DNA of 18,212 nucleotides from Comamonadaceae bacterium (lineage in GTDB: Bacteria; Pseudomonadota; Gammaproteobacteria; Burkholderiales; Burkholderiaceae_C): NCBI GenBank assembly GCA_947374105.1, contig CANCAO010000006.1:1-18212 (forward strand), written 5' to 3'. Both the position numbers and the translations under genes were made by a program. Position 1 is the first letter of the stretch; the number at the start of each line of letters is the position of its first letter. The notes under the pieces were generated by a model, which was not told where the DNA came from, ran no database searches, and saw nothing but the letters and a program-made list of their open reading frames with translations. Shown here piece after piece: positions 1 through 6,590 of this stretch.

Positions 1-761
1 TGGTCCAGCGCCGCTGCGCGTAAAGCGTCGAGCGTGGCATCACGGCGATCGGGCACGATGCCCATGTCGGTCACGACACAACCCAGACGCTGCAACAGGG
101 CGCGCAGGAAGAAGCGGTTGGAGTTGTAAATGGTGCCGGGTCGCATGTCTTGCGGGGCCACGTCACCGGGCATGACCAGTTCATCACCCGTTGAAAACAA
201 GGCCACACGCGGGCGCGGCGCAACGGGCACATTTTTCATACCGATTCCAGCCGCTAGACCAAGCGAAGCGGGCGTAAGCAGCTCCCCTTTGGATAGCACA
301 ACCGCACCGCGTGCGACATCTTCACCCGCGCGGCGAATCCATTGGCCGAGTTGCGGCGTGGTCTTAACCCGCACCGTGGCGGTATCGCCCAGCGCTTCGC
401 AGTCTTCTTGCATGACCACCGTGTCAGCGCCTGCGGGAATCGGCGCGCCAGTGAAGATGCGGGCCACGCTGCCGGGCAGTAGCGGTTGCCCGTTGCTGCC
501 TGCCGCAATGCGTTGCGACACGGGTAGCACCACGCCGGGTGTGGGCACATCGGCACAGCGCAGGGCGTAGCCGTCCATGGCGCTGTTGTCTTGCGGGGGC
601 ACATGCAGGGCCGACACCAGATCAGCCGCCAGCACCCGGCCATCGGCGTCGAAGGTGTTGACGTACTCTGTGGCCGCCAAGGGGCTAGCGTGGCTGAGCA
701 GCTCGGCCAGCGCGTCGTCCAATGACTTCAAAGGGGGGAAGGTAGAGCGTGGCACGTTCAT
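1..761 (-). CDS. moeA: Molybdopterin molybdenumtransferase MoeA (N-terminal part, cut by window edge)
   Basis: MoeA inserts molybdate into adenylylated molybdopterin in the cytoplasm, a late step of molybdenum cofactor synthesis. The minus frame is open from an ATG at 761 to the window edge, giving about 253 residues of a protein usually just over 400. The family signature DNSAMDGYA is at residues 58-66. The Mo-cofactor-binding fold begins around residue 180, with STGDEL near 190-194 and an intact YNSN segment after it. The C-terminal part lies outside the window. The ATG at 761 is the only start that fits; it has no clear Shine-Dalgarno sequence, so translation may depend on upstream mobB, which ends 35 bases before. 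The family assignment rests on motifs and is secure; completeness downstream cannot be judged. Confidence 0.93.
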   Translation of the reverse strand, partial: MNVPRSTFPPLKSLDDALAELLSHASPLAATEYVNTFDADGRVLAADLVSALHVPPQDNSAMDGYALRCADVPTPGVVLPVSQRIAAGSNGQPLLPGSVARIFTGAPIPAGADTVVMQEDCEALGDTATVRVKTTPQLGQWIRRAGEDVARGAVVLSKGELLTPASLGLAAGIGMKNVPVAPRPRVALFSTGDELVMPGDVAPQDMRPGTIYNSNRFFLRALLQRLGCVVTDMGIVPDRRDATLDALRAAALD

Positions 762-762
762 G

Positions 763-793
763 GCAGTGAGTGCAGTGACTTGGCAATGACTTG
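763..793. repeat. Imperfect 11-base tandem repeat in the mobB-moeA gap
   Basis: GCAGTGACTTG (772-782) is followed directly by GCAATGACTTG (783-793), which differs at one base. A partial third copy, GCAGTGAGT, lies at 763-771. The array fills almost the whole mobB-moeA gap, where a ribosome binding site would be expected. It may simply be replication slippage; no function is visible. Confidence 0.6.
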
Positions 794-796
794 GGG

Positions 797-1321
797 TCAG
801 CCCCGGTCGTACTCAAAGCGATCCGCATGCGCCATGAGCCAGTCGGCCACGGCGTCGCTGTCGTTGAGGTCCAGCACGTCGCGGGTGGTGGGGTGGGGCA
901 TTTGCGCGGGCGAATCAGTGGCGATGGCGACGACGAAGTCGTCTTCCATGTAGCGCGCGGGTTTGCCGGTAACGGCACGCCAGACTTCGATCTTGAGGAT
1001 GTCGCTTTCCTTAAAGCCTTCCACCAGCACCCAGTCCACGCCGTCGTACAACTCGGCGATCAGGTGATGAACGCTGAGGGCACCAGGTTTTTCAAACTCG
1101 CGCATCAGGGCCAGACGCTGGTTGGAGGCCACTACCACCTCAAAAGCACCCGCCTCGCGGTGACGACGGGTGTCTTTGCCAGGGTGGTCGATGTCGAATT
1201 TATGGTGGGCGTGTTTGACGACCGAGACGCGTTGCCCGCGCAGGCGCAGTGCGGGAATGAGGCGCTCTACCAACGTGGTTTTGCCAGAACCAGAGAAGCC
1301 CGCGAAGCCGATGACTTTCAT
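797..1321 (-). CDS. mobB: Molybdopterin-guanine dinucleotide biosynthesis adapter protein MobB
   Basis: MobB is a small P-loop GTP-binding protein that helps the MobA-dependent conversion of molybdenum cofactor to its guanine dinucleotide form. The P-loop GFSGSGKTT is at residues 8-16, right at the N terminus as in the family. KHAHHKFDID follows in the region where MobB proteins have a conserved His/Asp segment, and LVEGFKES is the typical mid-protein motif. The length of about 174 residues is normal. I chose ATG 1321 because it forms an ATGA overlap with the thrC stop; a TTG two codons upstream (1327) is possible but less likely. The downstream neighbour is moeA, so two cofactor genes sit together at the end of a threonine operon. 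Confidence 0.93.
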   Translation of the reverse strand: MKVIGFAGFSGSGKTTLVERLIPALRLRGQRVSVVKHAHHKFDIDHPGKDTRRHREAGAFEVVVASNQRLALMREFEKPGALSVHHLIAELYDGVDWVLVEGFKESDILKIEVWRAVTGKPARYMEDDFVVAIATDSPAQMPHPTTRDVLDLNDSDAVADWLMAHADRFEYDRG

Positions 1322-2781
1322 GCGCAATGCTGGGTGATATAGGCCTTGACCGCCTGCACGTCAGCGTCCATCACCTGCACCCGTTTGGGCAGGGCTTCAA
1401 TGCCGATGAATTTAGCGGGCCTGTCCGGCTCGCAGCCCAGCGCCTCCACAATCGTTTCGGCGAATTTGATGGGCAAAGCGGTCTCCAACACGATCATGGA
1501 CACACCGGGTGTGAGGTGCTCACGCGCCACCTTCAGGCCATCGGCCGTGTGGGTGTCGATCATCACGCCGAAACGCTGGTGCGTGTCGCGGATGGTGGCC
1601 AAGCGGTCGGCGTGGGTGCTCTTGCCGCTGACGAAGCCGTAGGCTTGAGCGGCCTGGGCAAAAGCGGGGTCGGCGCTCAAATCAAACCGGCCTGTGGCGT
1701 TGAGTTGGTCGTGAAACAGGCTGCGCGTTTTCTCGCCATCACGGCCCAGCAGATCAAATACAAAACGCTCGAAGTTGGAGGCTTTGGAGATGTCCATCGA
1801 CGGGCTGGAAGTCTCATGCGTGTCGGCACTCCCGCGCACGCGGTACACGCCGGTGCGGAAGAACTCGTCCAGCACATCGTTCTCATTGGTGGCCACCACC
1901 AAATGGTCAATCGGCAAACCCATCATGCGCGCCACATGGCCAGCGCAGACGTTGCCGAAGTTGCCGGAGGGAACGCTGAAACTGACTTTCTGAGTTTCTC
2001 CCTCCCCCGCTGGGGGAGGGTTGGGGTGGGGGCTGTTTTTCGTGGCTTGAAAGTAGCCCGCAAAGTAGTAAACCACTTGGGCCATCAATCGCGCCCAGTT
2101 GATCGAATTCACCGTGCCGATTTTGTACTGTCGCTTGAAGGCCAAATCGTTGGACACTGCCTTGACCATGTCCTGGCAATCGTCAAACACACCTTTGACC
2201 GCGAGGTTGTGGATGTTGGCGTCTTGCAGGCTGAACATCTGAGCCTGCTGGAAGGGGCTCATGCGGCCATAGGGGCTGGTCATGAAGACGCGCACGCCTT
2301 GCTTGCCGCGCATGGCGTATTCGGCCGCGCTGCCGGTGTCGCCGCTGGTTGCACCCAGGATGTTGAGCTCTTCACCACGGCGTGCCAGCTCGTATTCAAA
2401 CAAATTTCCCAGCAACTGCATGGCCATGTCTTTGAAGGCCAGCGTGGGGCCGTTGGACAGGGCTTCGAGGTACAGACCATCTTGCAATTTTTTGAGCGGC
2501 ACGATCTCAGCCGTACCAAACACTTCTGCGGTATAGGTCTTGCGGCAAATCGCCTTCAAGTCAGCCGCAGGAATGTCGTCGATGTAGAGCGACAAGACTT
2601 CAAACGCCAGATCAGCGTAAGACAGGCCGCGCCATTTGGAGAGCGTGGCTGCATCGACCTGCGGATAGCTCTCAGGCAAGTACAGGCCGCCATCGGGGGC
2701 CAGGCCTTCGAGCAGGATTTCGCAAAAGTGTTTGCGATTGGTCTTATCGTTGGATGGAGCGCGTGTGCTCAGGTACTTCAT
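1318..2781 (-). CDS. thrC: Threonine synthase (with in-frame repeat insert)
   Basis: ThrC converts O-phosphohomoserine to threonine and phosphate using pyridoxal phosphate. The protein has 487 residues, of the long class found in E. coli and yeast. The N-terminal segment with LAPDGGLYLPE is at residues 27-37. The PLP lysine is K117 in LAFKDMA, the phosphate-binding region is SGDTGSAAEYA at 146-156, and PSGNFGN is at 271-277. Between the FAGYFQATK segment and KVSFSVPSGNFG, residues 249-262 are a low-complexity stretch rich in Pro and Gly (SPHPNPPPAGEGE). It is encoded by a palindromic repeat at 1996-2034 and looks like a loop insertion; the flanking family sequence is intact, so the enzyme is probably active. 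The ATG overlaps the hom stop by one base (TGATG), and the stop overlaps mobB (ATGA). Confidence 0.97.
   Translation of the reverse strand: MKYLSTRAPSNDKTNRKHFCEILLEGLAPDGGLYLPESYPQVDAATLSKWRGLSYADLAFEVLSLYIDDIPAADLKAICRKTYTAEVFGTAEIVPLKKLQDGLYLEALSNGPTLAFKDMAMQLLGNLFEYELARRGEELNILGATSGDTGSAAEYAMRGKQGVRVFMTSPYGRMSPFQQAQMFSLQDANIHNLAVKGVFDDCQDMVKAVSNDLAFKRQYKIGTVNSINWARLMAQVVYYFAGYFQATKNSPHPNPPPAGEGETQKVSFSVPSGNFGNVCAGHVARMMGLPIDHLVVATNENDVLDEFFRTGVYRVRGSADTHETSSPSMDISKASNFERFVFDLLGRDGEKTRSLFHDQLNATGRFDLSADPAFAQAAQAYGFVSGKSTHADRLATIRDTHQRFGVMIDTHTADGLKVAREHLTPGVSMIVLETALPIKFAETIVEALGCEPDRPAKFIGIEALPKRVQVMDADVQAVKAYITQHCA
1996..2034. repeat. GC-rich palindromic repeat inserted in frame in thrC
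   Basis: The plus strand shows CCCTCCCCC (2000-2008), a 3-base spacer GCT, then GGGGGAGGG (2012-2020), a perfect 9-bp inverted repeat. It is followed by TTGGGGTGGGGGC. This resembles the abundant dispersed repeat of many proteobacteria whose translation reads PHPNP..GEG in one frame. Here that frame coincides with thrC and keeps it open. Only one copy is present in the window. Confidence 0.85.
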
Positions 2782-4127
2782 CAGACCAACTCTTCCTTGC
2801 GAATGCGCACGATAGGCGCGAGCACGGTGGGCAGAGCCTGCATTTGGGTGAGGGCTTGGTTCATCGTGCCTTCCACGGTGTCGTGGGTCAGGATGATGAG
2901 GTCGGTGGCGGTAGCACCCTCGCCGCCCACTTCGTCAGCTTCGCGTTGCAAGACCGCGTCGATGCTGATGCCAAGCGCCGCCAAAATGCCGGTGACTTGG
3001 GCCAGCACGCCGGGCTGGTCTGACACGCTCAGGCGCAGGTAATAGCTCGTCACCACTTCGCTCATGGGCAGCACGCGCAGATCACTCATGGCGTCGGGCT
3101 GGAAGGCGAGGTGGGGCACGCGCTGGGCGGCGTCTGCGGTGTGCAGGCGGGTGATGTCCACCAGGTCGGCAATCACCGCGCTGGCGGTGGGCTCGCTGCC
3201 CGCGCCCTTGCCGTAATAGAGCGTGGTGCCCACGGCGTCGCCATGCACCATCACAGCGTTCATCGCGCCTTCGACATTGGCAATCAAGCGCTTGGCGGGC
3301 ACCAGGCTGGGGTGCACACGCAGCTCGATGCCGTCGGCCATGCCTTTGGCCACGTCGGCTTGCCGACGTTTGGCAATGCCCAGCAGCTTGATGCGGTAGC
3401 CCAGTTGCTCAGCGTATTTGATGTCTTGCGCGCCCAGTTGGGTGATGCCTTCCACATAGGCTTTGTCAAACTGCACGGGGATGCCAAAGGCAATCGCCGA
3501 CATGAGGGTGACTTTGTGCGCGGCGTCCACGCCTTCGATGTCAAAGGTGGGGTCGGCCTCGGCATAGCCCAGGGCTTGCGCTTGTTTGAGCACGGTGCCG
3601 AAGTCCAGTCCTTTGTCACGCATCTCGGACAAGATGAAATTGGTGGTGCCGTTGATGATGCCGGCCAGCCACTGAATGCGGTTGGCCGTCAAACCCTCAC
3701 GCAGGGCCTTGATGATGGGAATACCCCCCGCCACGGCGGCCTCAAAGGCCACCATCACGCCTTTGCGGTGCGCGGCGGCAAAAATCTCGGTGCCGTGCAC
3801 GGCCAGCAGCGCCTTGTTGGCGGTGACGACGTGCTTGCCCGCCTCAATGGCTTCGAGCACGAGTTGCTTGGCGATGCCGTAGCCGCCGATCAGCTCGATG
3901 ACGATGTCGATATCCGGGTTGGCGATGACGGCGCGTGCATCAGCCACGACTTGCACGCCTGCGCCTACTGCGGCCTGAGCGCGGGCGGTGTCCAGATCGG
4001 CCACCATGGTGATTTCGATGCCACGCCCGGCGCGGCGTTTGATTTCTTCCTGGTTGCGCTGGAGCACGTTAAAGGTGCCCGAGCCCACGGTGCCAATGCC
4101 CAGTAGGCCGACTTGAATTGCTTTCAT
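2781..4127 (-). CDS. hom: Homoserine dehydrogenase (with C-terminal ACT domain)
   Basis: Hom reduces aspartate semialdehyde to homoserine with NAD(P)H, the branch step toward threonine and methionine. The 448-residue protein has the Rossmann motif GIGTVG at residues 10-15 and NKALLA at 104-109. The substrate region GIINGTTNFI is at 156-165. The catalytic Asp/Lys pair matching yeast D219/K223 is D201 and K205 in VDAAHK. A C-terminal ACT domain (about 362-440, starting LRLSVSDQPGVLAQV) is the usual site of threonine feedback control; that regulation is inferred from the family. The ATG at 4127 is preceded by AGGA four bases upstream. The gene follows the aminotransferase gene after 37 bases and shares one base with thrC. 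Confidence 0.97.
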   Translation of the reverse strand: MKAIQVGLLGIGTVGSGTFNVLQRNQEEIKRRAGRGIEITMVADLDTARAQAAVGAGVQVVADARAVIANPDIDIVIELIGGYGIAKQLVLEAIEAGKHVVTANKALLAVHGTEIFAAAHRKGVMVAFEAAVAGGIPIIKALREGLTANRIQWLAGIINGTTNFILSEMRDKGLDFGTVLKQAQALGYAEADPTFDIEGVDAAHKVTLMSAIAFGIPVQFDKAYVEGITQLGAQDIKYAEQLGYRIKLLGIAKRRQADVAKGMADGIELRVHPSLVPAKRLIANVEGAMNAVMVHGDAVGTTLYYGKGAGSEPTASAVIADLVDITRLHTADAAQRVPHLAFQPDAMSDLRVLPMSEVVTSYYLRLSVSDQPGVLAQVTGILAALGISIDAVLQREADEVGGEGATATDLIILTHDTVEGTMNQALTQMQALPTVLAPIVRIRKEELV

Positions 4128-4164
4128 GATTTCCTAAATTTCAAACTTTTCATTTCAACGCCCA

Positions 4165-5394
4165 TCAGGCGCGTGCGTGGCGCTTGCGATACTGCTCAAG
4201 AAACTTGGCCACGCGGCCTATGGCTTCGCGCAGGTCGTCTTCATGCGGCAAGAAAACAATGCGGAAGTGATCGGGCTGGGGCCAATTGAAGCCCGTGCCT
4301 TGCACCAAGAGCACCCGCGTTTCTTGCAGCATTTCCAGCACAAAGGCCTGGTCATCTTCAATCGGGTAGATAGCGGGGTCGAGCTTGGGGAACATGTACA
4401 AGCCTGCGCTGGGTTTGGCGCAGCTCACACCGGGAATGGCGGTGATCAACTCATAGGCCACGTCACGCTGGCGGCGCAAACGCCCGCCTTCACCGACAAG
4501 ATCATTGATCGTCTGGTAGCCGCCCAACGCGGTTTGAATCGCCCACTGGCCAGGCACGTTAGCGCACAAGCGCATCGAGGACAACATATTGAGCCCCTCA
4601 ATGTAGTCTTTGGCCGATTTTTTGTCACCCGACACCACCAACCAGCCCGCGCGGTAACCACAGGAGCGGTAGCTCTTGCTCAGCGAGTTGAAGGTGAGGG
4701 TCAACACGTCGTCCGACAAGCTGCCCAGAGCGGTGTGGGTAACGCCGTCGTACAGCACCTTGTCATACACCTCGTCGGCCATGATGACCAAGCCATGCTC
4801 ACGGGCAATCGCAACAATGCCTTTGAGCAAGGCGTCTGAGTACAGCGCGCCCGTCGGGTTGTTGGGGTTGATGACCACGATGCCTTTGGTTTTGGGTGTG
4901 ATCTTGGCGCGGATGTCGTCCAGGTCGGGCATCCAGCCATTGGACTCGTCGCACATGTAGTGCACAGGCGTGCCGCCTGAGAGGCTGACCGCCGCTGTCC
5001 ACAGCGGATAGTCGGGCGCGGGCAACAGCATTTCGTCGCCGTCATTGAGCAAGCCGTTGGTGGCCATGACAATCAATTCGCTGGCGCCGTTACCGAGGTA
5101 AATGTCGTCTAGAGAAACACCTTTGATGCCTTGCTCTTGCGTGTACTGCATGACGGCTTTGCGGGCAACAAATATGCCCTTGCTGTCCGAATACGCCGCC
5201 GCATTGGGTAGATTACGTATCATGTCCTGGCGGATTTCTTCAGGCGCATCGAAACCAAACACGGCCAAGTTGCCAATGTTGAGCTTGATGATGGTGTGGC
5301 CTTCTTCCTCCATCTGCTTGGCCCGCTCCATGACGGGGCCGCGGATGTCGTAACAGACGTTGGCCAATTTGGCCGATTTTTGAATCGTTCTCAA
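4165..5394 (-). CDS. alaA: AlaA-type glutamate-pyruvate aminotransferase
   Basis: A class I/II PLP-dependent aminotransferase, close along its whole length to E. coli AlaA (YfbQ), which makes alanine from pyruvate and glutamate. In Burkholderiales such genes are also called alaT or left as plain aminotransferase. Visible motifs: VCYDIRGPV near the N terminus, PAPDYPLW, INPNNPTGA, ADEVYDK, the PLP lysine in SLSKSYR (K240 counting from the chosen start), and MRLCANVP. The start is not an ATG: the frame is open to GTG 5418 and GTG 5400, but TTG 5394 has GGAG five bases upstream and gives 409 residues (E. coli has about 405), so I prefer it. First gene of the hom-thrC-mobB-moeA block. The enzyme class is certain; the exact amino donor and acceptor are inferred. 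Confidence 0.93.
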   Translation of the reverse strand: MRTIQKSAKLANVCYDIRGPVMERAKQMEEEGHTIIKLNIGNLAVFGFDAPEEIRQDMIRNLPNAAAYSDSKGIFVARKAVMQYTQEQGIKGVSLDDIYLGNGASELIVMATNGLLNDGDEMLLPAPDYPLWTAAVSLSGGTPVHYMCDESNGWMPDLDDIRAKITPKTKGIVVINPNNPTGALYSDALLKGIVAIAREHGLVIMADEVYDKVLYDGVTHTALGSLSDDVLTLTFNSLSKSYRSCGYRAGWLVVSGDKKSAKDYIEGLNMLSSMRLCANVPGQWAIQTALGGYQTINDLVGEGGRLRRQRDVAYELITAIPGVSCAKPSAGLYMFPKLDPAIYPIEDDQAFVLEMLQETRVLLVQGTGFNWPQPDHFRIVFLPHEDDLREAIGRVAKFLEQYRKRHARA

Positions 5395-5429
5395 AATCAC
5401 TCCGAAGGTGGGTCGCACTCGGCGAAACC

Positions 5430-5435
5430 TATAAT
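5430..5435 (+). promoter_or_regulatory. Perfect -10 hexamer between divergent alaA and Mth938 genes
   Basis: TATAAT lies 25 bases before the plus-strand ATG at 5460. No good -35 is visible at 16-18 bases, and the Mth938 gene has no clear Shine-Dalgarno sequence, so a short or near-leaderless transcript is possible. The 65-base region between the two starts must also hold the alaA promoter, which I could not place. Confidence 0.4.
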
Positions 5436-5459
5436 TTGACCACAGTTCCGCCTTACATC

Positions 5460-5834
5460 ATGAAATTACAGCCTGACAAATTCGATGTTCAATCCATTAC
5501 CGGCTACGGCTCGGGCTGGATTGCGCTGAATGGAGAAAAAATGACCACCAGCTTGGTGGTGGGCTCGCGGGGTGAGCGGTTTGACTGGGCTTGCACTCGT
5601 TTTAGCGATTTAAGCCAGACGCACTTTGACCAGTTGGCCGATCTGGCGCCCGAGCTCATCCTGTTTGGCAGTGGCCTGCGCTTGCATTTCCCGCAACCCG
5701 CGTGGCTGGCCAAGCTGGCAAGCCGACGCATCGGCATCGAGACCATGGACACGGCAGCGGCTTGTCGCACCTACAACATCCTGGCGGGTGAAGGCCGCCA
5801 TGTCGTGGCCGCTTTACTCATGGAAACCCCGTAG
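5460..5834 (+). CDS. Mth938-domain (DUF498) protein
   Basis: A 124-residue single-domain protein of the Mth938/DUF498 family, which includes the mitochondrial complex I assembly factor NDUFAF3. The bacterial role is not established. The family pattern is visible: SITGYGSGWI near the start, LILFGSGLRLHFP in the middle (the core strand and loop), then GIETMDTAAACRTYNILAGEGRHV toward the end. It has no signal peptide or membrane segment. I chose the ATG at 5460 over an upstream TTG (5436), because family members begin just before the SITGYG segment and the upstream stretch overlaps the probable -10. It stands alone, divergent from alaA, with bcp 133 bases downstream. Confidence 0.85.
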   Translation: MKLQPDKFDVQSITGYGSGWIALNGEKMTTSLVVGSRGERFDWACTRFSDLSQTHFDQLADLAPELILFGSGLRLHFPQPAWLAKLASRRIGIETMDTAAACRTYNILAGEGRHVVAALLMETP

Positions 5835-5843
5835 TCCGTGCTC

Positions 5844-5983
5844 TGTCAAAATTCGTGTTTTCAAGGTAAAATACTAGGTTAATGTCAACATTCGCTTGGT
5901 GATCCTGTCACTACCCAAGTGTTTTTGACTGTCAATGACATAGTTTGTCACCCAAGATTGAAGGCATATGGCGATCGTTGTCA
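5844..5983. promoter_or_regulatory. Cluster of TGTCA pentamers upstream of bcp
   Basis: TGTCA occurs on the plus strand at 5844, 5883, 5906, 5930, 5946 and 5979, and inverted (TGACA) at 5936. Two palindromes result: TTGAC-T-GTCAA at 5925-5935 and TGACA-N5-TGTCA at 5936-5950. All but the last are in the gap before bcp. A -10-like TAAAAT (5867-5872) with a weak CTGTCA -35 (5843-5848) falls inside the cluster. It could be a multi-site operator; no known regulator is recognised. Confidence 0.4.
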
Positions 5984-6444
5984 ATAAACTCCTCCCGGAA
6001 TTCGAAGCTAATGCTACCAGTGGCGTTAAGGTTTCGAACACCTCACACAACGGTCAAACGGTCGTTTTGTACTTCTATCCCAAAGACAATACGCCTGGCT
6101 GCACCACAGAAGCCATGCTGTTTCGGGACAAATACAAAGATTTCGTCAAAGCGGGGGCGCAGGTGTTTGGCGTCTCACGTGACAACATGAAATCTCACGA
6201 TGAGTTCAAAGCCAAGCTAGAACTGCCGTTTGAGTTGATTGCGGACACCGAAGAAAAGATGTGCCACATGTTCGGCGTGGTCAAAAACAAGATCATGTAC
6301 GGCAAAAAGGTCAAAGGCATTGAGCGCAGCACCTTCTTGATCGGCGCAGACGGCACTCTCAAGCAAGAGTGGCGTGGGCTCAAAGTGCTCGGTCATGTTG
6401 ACGAAGTGCTCAAGGCCGTCAAAGTTCTGAAAAAAGCAGCTTAG
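5968..6444 (+). CDS. bcp: Bcp/PrxQ-type thioredoxin-dependent peroxiredoxin
   Basis: Reduces hydrogen peroxide and organic hydroperoxides in the cytoplasm through a reactive cysteine. The 158-residue length and the YFYPKDNTPGCT active site are typical of the family, with peroxidatic C45. In E. coli Bcp the resolving cysteine is C50; here residue 50 is Met (PGCTTEAM), so the usual intramolecular disulfide cannot form. C99 (EKMCHMF), also present in E. coli Bcp, remains. The protein may work as a 1-Cys enzyme or use another thiol. The ATG at 5968 has AAGG close upstream. The 133-base gap before it is rich in TGTCA motifs, and a terminator lies about 90 bases after the stop. Confidence 0.95.
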   Translation: MAIVVNKLLPEFEANATSGVKVSNTSHNGQTVVLYFYPKDNTPGCTTEAMLFRDKYKDFVKAGAQVFGVSRDNMKSHDEFKAKLELPFELIADTEEKMCHMFGVVKNKIMYGKKVKGIERSTFLIGADGTLKQEWRGLKVLGHVDEVLKAVKVLKKAA

Positions 6445-6455
6445 CGCCTGCCCCC

Positions 6456-6536
6456 CGCCATTTGAATGTGCGCGAAGGATCGGCTCTATGCATAATGGGC
6501 CCATGCCGTTGATAACAGTTACCGCGCCCAACCCTG
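6456..6536 (+). ncRNA. Possible small RNA or leader between bcp and phoH
   Basis: Between the bcp stop and the intrinsic terminator at 6537-6570 are about 90 bases without a reading frame of note. They contain promoter-like words TTGAAT (near 6462) and TCTATG 17 bases later, with CATAAT just after, and a palindrome ATGGGCCCAT near 6495-6504. Transcription from here would give a short RNA ending at the terminator, or a phoH leader read only when the terminator is passed. It may equally be the 3' untranslated region of bcp. Confidence 0.25.
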
Positions 6537-6570
6537 AAAAGCCGTCACGGAATCCCTGACGGCTTTTTTT
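6537..6570 (+). terminator. Strong intrinsic terminator before phoH
   Basis: AAAAGCCGTCA, a 9-base loop, and TGACGGCTTTT form a stem of 7 GC-rich pairs extended by four A-U pairs, followed by a run of seven T. It ends transcription from the bcp side. It lies only about 20 bases before the phoH ATG, so any phoH promoter must be in that short gap or upstream of the terminator, in which case it acts as an attenuator. Confidence 0.85.
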
Positions 6571-6590
6571 CTTTCTGAAACGACCCACCC

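Noticed and set aside
1327-3042. Long plus-strand reading frame (571 codons) opposite thrC and hom
   Set aside because: It is antisense to two well-supported enzymes, is rich in His, Val and Gly as expected for the mirrored codon pattern of a GC-rich gene, and shows no recognisable domain.
3111-4106. 331-codon plus-strand frame opposite hom
   Set aside because: Antisense shadow of homoserine dehydrogenase, with biased composition and no motif.
5921-5950. OxyR site before bcp
   Set aside because: The spaced ATAG/CTAT pattern expected for OxyR is not present; the palindromes are built on TGTCA instead.
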